A stretch of 48,447 nucleotides of DNA, from NCBI GenBank assembly GCA_023413185.1, contig JAEZQD010000083.1:1-48447 (forward strand), in the 5' to 3' direction. The translations under genes were made by a program, and so were the position numbers. Each line of letters starts with the position of its first letter. The first letter of the stretch is position 1. Source of the stretch: Bacillota bacterium (GTDB lineage Bacteria > Bacillota > Clostridia > Oscillospirales > Ruminococcaceae). Below are positions 26,504-32,791 of this stretch, in pieces. The notes beneath the pieces are model-generated. The model did not search any database. It was not told where the DNA came from and saw only the letters and a program-made list of their open reading frames with translations.

Positions 26504-27178
26504 CTAGTACCCCAGCGGCTCGCCGACCAAAATCACCTTAATGCGGTCGGGGTCCAGCTGCCGACCAAGTACCGTGTAATGCGCGCAGATGCGCTCCTGC
26601 GAATGACACCCGCAGGTCATGCCGTCTTTGCCAGACGCAAGCGACATGCACTCGCCCTTGTGCGCACAGTAGGTATCGCGGGAAAGCCGGAGGGCGTTTG
26701 CGGGCGCCGCAACGGCTTTTACCCTGCGCACCGCCTCCTGCAAGTCGTGCACCAGCTTGTTGACACCCACCACCATGATGACGGTTTTGGGTCCAAACAG
26801 CACCGCAGCCACACGGTTGCCTCTGCCGTCTACGTTATAGATCTCGCCGTTTTCGGTCAGGGCGTTTGCGCTGCACAAAAAGGCGTCGGCAAAAAACGCC
26901 TGCCGGTACACCTGCTGCGCCTGCTCTTTGGAAAGAGCAGGGTCATCGCGGTCAAGCAGGTTGTAACGCCCCCCGCGCAGGTGCTCGATAACCCCCGCCT
27001 CGTACAGGCTTTGTGAACCGCCGTACGCCACGGTATCCCCCTGCCCCAGCAACGACTGCACCGCGGGCACCACATCGCAAACCGTGGGAACGTAAACTGC
27101 CGTTATGTTGTTGTCTTTGAGTGCCTTTACGGTCTTTTCAATGCGAAGTGCCGTGACTGCGGTTGTGTTTTGATCCAT
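26504..27178 (-). CDS. LUD-domain (LutC/YkgG-like) protein
   Basis: 224 aa. It is a single LUD domain: VKALKDNNITAVYVPT, DTVAYGGSQSLYEAGVIEHL, ADAFLCSANALTENGEIYNVDGRGNRVAAVLFGPKTVIMVVGVNKLV. The Glu-Asn-Gly and Gly-Arg-Gly-Asn-Arg motifs are conserved in LutC/LutB relatives. Lut proteins support lactate oxidation with iron-sulfur partners, but here lutA and lutB are absent and the C-terminus carries cysteines (CAHKGECMS, CGCHSQERIC). It is the stand-alone Clostridial type, whose substrate is unknown. It ends a compact unit after the membrane protein (14 bp). Confidence 0.88.
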   Translation of the reverse strand: MDQNTTAVTALRIEKTVKALKDNNITAVYVPTVCDVVPAVQSLLGQGDTVAYGGSQSLYEAGVIEHLRGGRYNLLDRDDPALSKEQAQQVYRQAFFADAFLCSANALTENGEIYNVDGRGNRVAAVLFGPKTVIMVVGVNKLVHDLQEAVRRVKAVAAPANALRLSRDTYCAHKGECMSLASGKDGMTCGCHSQERICAHYTVLGRQLDPDRIKVILVGEPLGY

Positions 27179-27192
27179 TGCTTACCCGCTCC

Positions 27193-28170
27193 TTATGTTC
27201 GTGTATTTGGCTCTGCGTCACTTGCATCCGGCTCGGTTTGCCCCTCGGACGCAATCGGTTCTTCGAGCATCTCATCGGTCACCGTGCTCTCGGCGCCATC
27301 GGTACTGTCGCCGCCGTTGATATGCTCGGTCTGCTCGGCATCCTCGTATCTGCCTTTTTGAATCAGGTAGCGCGCAAAGATAGCGGCGCTTGCCTGCGCG
27401 TAGGGAAACGCGTACAGTGCGGGCAGCACCAGTGCCGAAAACAGCACCCACGGCAAAAACGAGCACAGCAGACCCAGCATGCGCCCATGGCTGCCGCGCA
27501 TATACCGCACCGAGGTGCGGATGCAAAAGCGCACACTGCGCGTCATGTCTTCGGCATACAAAAAGGGGGCAAGGCTGTAGCGAAGCGCGGTTATCACCCC
27601 GATAATAAGCCCCAGCAGCCCGAGCACCACGCCCAAGCCCACCGCCAGCGTACCGATGAGCTCGCCGTTTTGCAGGGCAAGGCGCGCCGTCAGCAACGCA
27701 AAGCCGGTTGTACCCAGCAATGCCCCCGGCAGCACACACAGGTAAACCCAAAAAAACGAACGCAAAAATACATCTACCATTAAAAACCACGAACGAAACA
27801 GTGTTCTCGCGTGCGAAAACGGCTCAAATATCTCGCTGACCGCACACTTCCTTCCTCCGCACAGCTCGAAATACCACCTTTTTATGCCCACATACAGCGG
27901 CGCAAGCACCAAGCTGCTCAGCAGCACAACAAGGGCGGTTGTCGCAATCGGAATAGGGGGAAGCAGCGGCAGCACCGACAAGATATCGTTAAGCCCGCCT
28001 ATGCCCTGCGCCGCAGCGGATATGCCCAGCATATCGAGCACCAGCAGGCAGACCGTTTCCACCCCTTTAAACAACAGCAAAACCCCCGCAAGGACGAGGG
28101 TAATTGCCGCGCCCTTTGCAAGATTGCCGCCGAGCAGCAGCCGCGCGTTCTTTTTTATCTTGCCTATCAT
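27193..28170 (-). CDS. Polytopic membrane protein (DUF975-like)
   Basis: 325 aa. Six or so hydrophobic helices lie at about 20-40, 70-95, 125-155, 165-200 and 225-255. The last 60 residues are acidic and low-complexity (EQTEHINGGDSTDGAES onward) and probably cytosolic. The pattern (N-terminal KIKKNARLLLGGN, then APLYVGIKRWYFELC) is reminiscent of DUF975 proteins, but I hold that loosely. I chose the ATG at 28170 with GAGGG upstream over a TTG at 28197. It lies between the dehydrogenase-like gene (36 bp) and the LUD gene. Confidence 0.7.
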   Translation of the reverse strand: MIGKIKKNARLLLGGNLAKGAAITLVLAGVLLLFKGVETVCLLVLDMLGISAAAQGIGGLNDILSVLPLLPPIPIATTALVVLLSSLVLAPLYVGIKRWYFELCGGRKCAVSEIFEPFSHARTLFRSWFLMVDVFLRSFFWVYLCVLPGALLGTTGFALLTARLALQNGELIGTLAVGLGVVLGLLGLIIGVITALRYSLAPFLYAEDMTRSVRFCIRTSVRYMRGSHGRMLGLLCSFLPWVLFSALVLPALYAFPYAQASAAIFARYLIQKGRYEDAEQTEHINGGDSTDGAESTVTDEMLEEPIASEGQTEPDASDAEPNTRT

Positions 28171-28206
28171 AATGATGGTTGCCCTCTTTTCAGTCAAACG
28201 TTGTAT

Positions 28207-29199
28207 TTATGCGAGTATCTGCGTAATGCGTTTTGTTACAAGCTCGCCCATCTGTTCGGGTGCTGCCGGCACCGCGCGGGCGGTAACCTCACCCACCGCC
28301 TGCATTACCGCCTGACAGGCGGTTTGCATGCAAAACGAGTAGCCGAACATCATGCCCACCGCAAGGATGGCAGAAGCGGGGTGGGTAACCGTACTGTCGC
28401 ATGCCGGCGTGTAAACCCCCAGATTAGTGTAGCCAAGCCACGCGCGGGGCTGCGCCCGACGGTTGCCGGTAAACGCCGCCGCCTCGCTTGCAAGGATGCT
28501 GCCAAACAGGTTGGGGCAGAGCAACACATCAAACCGCGACGGGTCGGTAATAATCATCGCCGCGGCGCGGTTAACCGAGATATGCTCAAGGGCAACGTCG
28601 GGATAAGCGGAATGAGTCTTTTCCACCGCCGCGCGCCACAGCCGCGAGCTTTCGAGCACATCCGCCCTGTCCACCGAGGTAACTAGCCCGCGCCGCGTGC
28701 GCGCAAGCTCGAACGCGTTTTTTGCCACGCGCTCCACCTCCGGCTCGGTGTAGATCTCGGTATCAAACGCCGCCGCGACCTCCTCCACCTTGGTCTGACC
28801 GCGCGCGCCGTAGTAGATGCCGCCGCTCAACTCCCGCACGATGACAAAATCCACGCCCCGTTCGGGGATGAGGATGGGGCAGTATTCGCTGAACAGTCCG
28901 AGCTTTGCGCGCAGTGCGAGCACCCCCGCCACCGGCTGAAGGTTTGGCGCAAGCCCACTGCTTCTTTCATCCCCCACGGGACCCAGCAGCACGGCATGCG
29001 CCGCGCGGCATTTCTGCGCGGTGTGCGACGAAAACGGCACCCCCTGCGAAAGGTACGAGGTGTAGCCGATTTCACCGTATTCGAGCGCAAGCTCCACACC
29101 CTCTATGGTACAAACCGTTTTTGCCACCTGTACAGCCTGCTCCATCAGCCGACTGCCGGTTCCGTCACCGGGTAGCACTACGATACGAGCCTGAGACAT
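28207..29199 (-). CDS. Isopropylmalate dehydrogenase-like protein lacking the catalytic residues (probable pseudoenzyme)
   Basis: 330 aa. The fold and order of the beta-decarboxylating dehydrogenases are clear: VVLPGDGTG at the start, VDFVIVRELSGGIYYG, TSVDRADVLESSRLWR, YPDVALEH and PASAILAVGMM. Set against recalled LeuB, Arg122 and Tyr129 are kept. The catalytic Lys is Arg178, the three metal-binding Asp are Asn210, Ser234 and Ser238, the ANLRP Arg is Cys107, a dozen residues after it are missing, and the NAD loop HGSAPDIAG is replaced by YTPACDSTV. No leuA, leuC or leuD is near. GGGAGGGG precedes the ATG. It heads the unit with the membrane and LUD proteins. Known chemistry looks impossible; the real role is unknown. 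Confidence 0.82.
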   Translation of the reverse strand: MSQARIVVLPGDGTGSRLMEQAVQVAKTVCTIEGVELALEYGEIGYTSYLSQGVPFSSHTAQKCRAAHAVLLGPVGDERSSGLAPNLQPVAGVLALRAKLGLFSEYCPILIPERGVDFVIVRELSGGIYYGARGQTKVEEVAAAFDTEIYTEPEVERVAKNAFELARTRRGLVTSVDRADVLESSRLWRAAVEKTHSAYPDVALEHISVNRAAAMIITDPSRFDVLLCPNLFGSILASEAAAFTGNRRAQPRAWLGYTNLGVYTPACDSTVTHPASAILAVGMMFGYSFCMQTACQAVMQAVGEVTARAVPAAPEQMGELVTKRITQILA

Positions 29200-29438
29200 A
29201 AATAACCCCTCCCTATGGCAGGTAAGCAAATAACCCGAGTTGGGTCTTGTGCCCCGCCCAACAATGCGTATCAGCCCAAACCAGGGTAAGCCGAGAGAAT
29301 CGGTTAAGACGCTTGTATATGTAACGACTAACGCAATAGTTACGCTTAAAATCTCGGGTGTTATTGTTCGAGCAAATCGGCTCTGCCCTGCTCCCGCTTA
29401 TTTATGACAAAAATGAGGAGAAAATGATAAAAAACCGC

Positions 29439-29467
29439 TTTACAAGCCGTATGTCTTATACTATAAT
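29439..29467 (+). promoter_or_regulatory. Sigma-A promoter of the XRE regulator
   Basis: TTTACA (29439-29444), 17 bp, TATAAT (29462-29467). The start site would be about 57 bp before the ATG. The rest of the 330-bp gap 29200-29529 shows nothing I can name; the promoter of the divergent dehydrogenase-like operon should lie there too. Confidence 0.75.
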
Positions 29468-29529
29468 TTACGAGTAGTTATACCTTTGTAACGATATGGA
29501 AAGACCGAACATCTGGAGGAGGAAGCAGC

Positions 29530-30240
29530 ATGAACACCGATTTTCCACGCGTACTTACGCTGTTGCGCAAAGAGAAGGGCATTACTCAAAAGGAGGCGGC
29601 AAACGCACTGGATATCTCGCAGGCTCTGCTGTCGCATTATGAGAAAGGCATTCGCGAATGCGGACTGGATTTTTTGGTTAAGTGCGCAGGCTACTACGGC
29701 GCTTCATGCGACTATCTTCTGGGGCTTTCTCCCGACCGAAACGGCGCGACCATCTCGGTAGACGACATCCCCGATCCGGAGATGATAGGCAAAGAGAATA
29801 CCTTTCGCGGCAGTGTTCTGCCCACGCTGAGCAAAAAGCTTATCGCAAACTCGCTCAACATCCTGTTTGACCTGCTGCAAAAAAGCGCGAATACCGCTTT
29901 GGTTACCGAGGTCTCATCCTTTTTAATGCTTGCGGTATACCGCATGTTCCGCGTGCTACACGCGTCCTACCCAAAGAATCAGGAGAGCATGTTCACGGTC
30001 AGCCCCTCGTTGGCACAGGGCTACGCTTGCGCCGCAATGGAGATCTGCGAGGCGAAGGCGGCGGCACTTGCCGGCGGCGAAAAGGTGGACGACCTTACCC
30101 CGATAAAGGACCCTGCCTGTTTTGCGATGACCTCGCAGTCGCTTTCTGAAACCTACCCGCTGTTTGCCTCGTCGCTGCTGAATCTAATTCAAAACAGCGA
30201 ACAGCGCATCGCGGGCAAGCCCGGCAAGGGCAAAAAATAA
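29530..30240 (+). CDS. XRE-family transcriptional regulator
   Basis: 236 aa. The N-terminal Cro/C1-type HTH covers residues 8-62: LLRKEKGITQKEAANALDIS, then QALLSHYEKGIRECGLDFLVKCAGYYGASCDYLLGLS. The remaining 170 residues are helical (LSKKLIANSLNILFDLLQKS onward), possibly a dimerisation or ligand domain I do not recognise, and end in a basic tail. GGAGGAGG precedes the ATG. It is divergent from the dehydrogenase-like operon, so it may regulate that operon (inference from position only). Confidence 0.88.
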   Translation: MNTDFPRVLTLLRKEKGITQKEAANALDISQALLSHYEKGIRECGLDFLVKCAGYYGASCDYLLGLSPDRNGATISVDDIPDPEMIGKENTFRGSVLPTLSKKLIANSLNILFDLLQKSANTALVTEVSSFLMLAVYRMFRVLHASYPKNQESMFTVSPSLAQGYACAAMEICEAKAAALAGGEKVDDLTPIKDPACFAMTSQSLSETYPLFASSLLNLIQNSEQRIAGKPGKGKK

Positions 30241-30367
30241 GCCTCCTGCCCCTTACCGCTTATTCTACCATCTTTATGCAGGAAACTCAACCGTTCCCCA
30301 CACCGCGGCAGCGGATTATCGATAGCGCAAAACTATCCCTTTCGTTATAATACATTATAATAATACA

Positions 30368-30398
30368 AAAGCACCGGACACAAAGCGTCCGGTGCTTT
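30368..30398 (+). terminator. Intrinsic terminator after the XRE gene
   Basis: AAAGCACCGGAC (30368-30379), 7-nt loop, GTCCGGTGCTTT (30387-30398), then GCTATTTT. The A tract on the other side could let it serve yjbQ-dusB too. The rest of the 333-bp gap 30241-30573 is AT-rich and featureless. Confidence 0.85.
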
Positions 30399-30573
30399 GC
30401 TATTTTCATCATGAACCAAAAATGACGATATCATGCAATGGATTCCGTGCGCATTATTCGCCGATGTTTTTACTATAGCAAATTAACTAAAAAAATGTCC
30501 GAATAAAATCGAGCAAAAGCTTGAATTAATGGTTTTTGCGAAGGTTTTTTCGTATACATTTAAAGTTAATTTG

Positions 30574-30972
30574 CTATTGTACTCGCTTGTCGCGCCTGCC
30601 GTCAAACTCGTAGTAGAACAACTGCTCCCAGGTGCCGAAGTCCAGCTTGCCGTCTGTGACAGCCACCACCGCCTCTCGCCCCATGATGGTGCGCTTCAGG
30701 TGTGCGTCGGCGTTGTCCTCGTAGCCGTTGTGGTGGTACCGGCTATACGGCTTTTCGGGGGCAAGCCCCTCCAGCCACACCTCGAGGTCGTGGTGCAGAC
30801 CGCCTTCGTCGTCGTTGATGAACACACTCGCGGTGATGTTCATGGCGTTGACGAGCACCAGCCCCTCCCGCACGCCCGATTCCTCCACCGCCTGCTGAAC
30901 CTTTGCGGTGATATTAACCAGCCCGCGTCGTGCGGGGATGTGAAAATGCAGCTCCTTACGGTACGATTTCAT
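30574..30972 (-). CDS. yjbQ: YjbQ family protein (UPF0047, secondary thiamine-phosphate synthase type)
   Basis: 132 aa, the usual size. Family motifs are ITASVFINDDEGGLHHDLEVWLE, NADAHLKRTIMGREAVVAVTDGKL and the terminal GTWEQLFYYEFDGRRDKRV. E. coli YjbQ has weak thiamine phosphate synthase activity in vitro; the physiological role is unclear. The ATG at 30972 lies inside the end of dusB (17-bp overlap), so the two genes are translationally linked. Confidence 0.92.
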   Translation of the reverse strand: MKSYRKELHFHIPARRGLVNITAKVQQAVEESGVREGLVLVNAMNITASVFINDDEGGLHHDLEVWLEGLAPEKPYSRYHHNGYEDNADAHLKRTIMGREAVVAVTDGKLDFGTWEQLFYYEFDGRRDKRVQ

Positions 30973-31957
30973 CGCCCTGCTCCCCCTCGGTCAGACTATT
31001 GTAGCGCAACGCCTCCTGTGCCAGACGGCGCGCGTCGTCCAGCGTACACAGCATACCCGACAGCCTGCGCAGCGCGGCGGCACCGCGAAAGCCCTTTAGG
31101 TACCACGCGGCATGCTTGCGCGCCTCGCGCATGGCGGTGTACTCGCCCTTGTACACAATCATGCGTTCAAACTGGCGCAGCATCACATCCAGACGCGTTT
31201 GCATCGGCGGGTCGGGCAGCAGGGTGCCGTCGTGCAGGAACGCGTTGATCTGCGCAAACAGCCACGGTCTGCCCAGCGCTCCCCGCCCGACCATGATAAG
31301 GTCGGCACCCGTTTTGTCGTACATCTGCCTTGCGGTCTGGGGGCTTGTGATGTCGCCGTTTGCGATAACAGGCACCGATACCGCCTGCTTGACGGCACGG
31401 ATGATGTCGATATCCACCGGCGGCGCGTACATCTGCGCGCGGGTGCGCCCGTGCACACAGATTGCCTGTGCGCCGTTTTGCTCGGCGATGCACGCCATCT
31501 CTACGGCGTTAACCAGCGTATCGTCCCACCCCTTGCGTATTTTGACTGTAACGGGGATATGAACCGCATCCGCCACCGCACGGATGATCTCACCCGCAAG
31601 GCGGGGGTTTTTATGCAGCGCGCTGCCGCCGCCGTTGCCCGCTATCTTGGGTGCGGGGCAGCCCATGTTCAGGTCGATGAGGTCGGGCTTGTAGGCAAGC
31701 GCCAGGCGCGCGGCATCCGCCATGGTCTGCGGGTCGTCGCCGAACAGCTGCGCCGCCATCGGGCGTTCAAACCCGGTAACCGAAAGCAGCTCGCCCGTTT
31801 TGCCATCCCCGCGCACCAGCCCCTTGGCGCTCGCCATCTCGCCCACGAGATAGCAGGCGCCATACTCCTTGCACACCTCGCGAAACGCCCTGTCCGCCAC
31901 ACCCGCCATCGGGGCAAGTGCCGCGTAGCCCTGTATTGTTACATTGCCGATTTTCAT
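30956..31957 (-). CDS. dusB: tRNA-dihydrouridine synthase B
   Basis: 333 aa. FMN TIM barrel with LAPMAGVADRAFREVCKEYG at the N-terminus, DLNMGCPAPKIAGNGGGSAL holding the catalytic Cys, VTVKIRKGWD (flavin Lys region), CVHGRTRAQMY and NGDITSPQTAR. A C-terminal helical tRNA-binding domain follows. It reduces uridine in the tRNA D-loop with NADPH. A promoter (32013-32041) lies in the hairpin region just upstream. Confidence 0.95.
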   Translation of the reverse strand: MKIGNVTIQGYAALAPMAGVADRAFREVCKEYGACYLVGEMASAKGLVRGDGKTGELLSVTGFERPMAAQLFGDDPQTMADAARLALAYKPDLIDLNMGCPAPKIAGNGGGSALHKNPRLAGEIIRAVADAVHIPVTVKIRKGWDDTLVNAVEMACIAEQNGAQAICVHGRTRAQMYAPPVDIDIIRAVKQAVSVPVIANGDITSPQTARQMYDKTGADLIMVGRGALGRPWLFAQINAFLHDGTLLPDPPMQTRLDVMLRQFERMIVYKGEYTAMREARKHAAWYLKGFRGAAALRRLSGMLCTLDDARRLAQEALRYNSLTEGEQGDEIVP

Positions 31958-31972
31958 AACGGTAACATCCTA

Positions 31973-32009
31973 AATAAAATTGCAGGCACCTTTCACCCCG
32001 ATGCCTGCA
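31973..32009 (-). terminator. Terminator of the orphan 183-aa gene, overlapping the dusB start region
   Basis: TGCAGGCA (31981-31988) pairs with TGCCTGCA (32002-32009). On the minus strand AATTTTATTT follows. A dusB transcript starting near 32006 would lack the far edge of this stem. Confidence 0.75.
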
Positions 32010-32012
32010 TGA

Positions 32013-32041
32013 ATTATAGCATATGATACTGGTGCGCTCAA
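32013..32041 (-). promoter_or_regulatory. Promoter of dusB-yjbQ
   Basis: On the minus strand TTGAGC (32041-32036), 17 bp ending ATATGC (TGN extension), TATAAT (32018-32013). Confidence 0.7.
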
Positions 32042-32051
32042 GGGTGGGCGG

Positions 32052-32603
32052 TTAGGTATTTCCCATCTGCTCAAGGATGCCGAGTAGTTTTTCCATATCC
32101 ATCAGATAGCTTTTCGTCGGCTCGTATAGTTCACCGTACCGGCTTACCATCTGGTTGTACTTCTCCCAGTTTGAGGCAAGACTACTTTTTAGGGTGCCAA
32201 TATAATCGGTCGTATTTTCGTTGCCTGCGTCAAAACTCAGTTCCACCCATTGGTCACCGGTTAATACCGGTTTTGGAACACCATTTTCATCCACCTCGTC
32301 AGGGGGGAACAGGATAACAACCGCATTGCCGAGCTCGTTGAATTCGTTTGGCACAACTCCTCTGCCCACCAGTTCCGAAACGAGACTCTGCCCCTGCTTC
32401 CAACTCATGTTGTTGACGTGATACCGCGAGCGGATTTCTTCAAACCATGCCTGCTCCGATAACGACAGCGTGGAGGAAAAGGAATCGTTGCGGTTCTTTT
32501 TAAGGGAGAGAACCTCCTCAAACGATTGGTTTAGTCTTGTTTTTGCACAACCTGCCGCCGAAAAGCCGCGGGTGCCATAAGCGGATTGGATGCTGCTTAT
32601 CAT
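32052..32603 (-). CDS. Hypothetical protein, orphan
   Basis: 183 aa with no signal peptide or membrane helix. It begins MISSIQSAYGTRGFSAAG, carries a single Cys near residue 19, a charged helical middle (SFEEVLSLKKNRNDSF, SEQAWFEEIRSRYHVNNMSW) and a C-terminal helix (YLMDMEKLLGILEQMG). The Gly-Ser-rich start with helical remainder recalls small cell-surface or flagellar-assembly adaptors, but no motif supports that. The ATG at 32603 follows GGGAGTG. The codon use is less GC-biased than its neighbours, which may mean a different history. It has its own terminator. Confidence 0.7.
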   Translation of the reverse strand: MISSIQSAYGTRGFSAAGCAKTRLNQSFEEVLSLKKNRNDSFSSTLSLSEQAWFEEIRSRYHVNNMSWKQGQSLVSELVGRGVVPNEFNELGNAVVILFPPDEVDENGVPKPVLTGDQWVELSFDAGNENTTDYIGTLKSSLASNWEKYNQMVSRYGELYEPTKSYLMDMEKLLGILEQMGNT

Positions 32604-32747
32604 GGTATCACTCCCTACTCTATTTGCTTCAGACCTACCCATGCCCTTCTTATCTTTCCATTATTGTATATAATTTGTAGCAAAAAGTCAATTGTTAATC
32701 GTCTGTGTAATAAAGTGAATATAGCTGTATTCTTACTTATTTTATGC

Positions 32748-32753
32748 TATACT
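32748..32753 (+). promoter_or_regulatory. Extended -10 promoter of polA
   Basis: TATACT preceded by TTATGC. No good -35 at 17 bp (CTGTAT). It lies 38 bp upstream of the polA start. Confidence 0.5.
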
Positions 32754-32791
32754 ATATATTTAGAATATTATGCTGATTGGGAGGATGCTTC

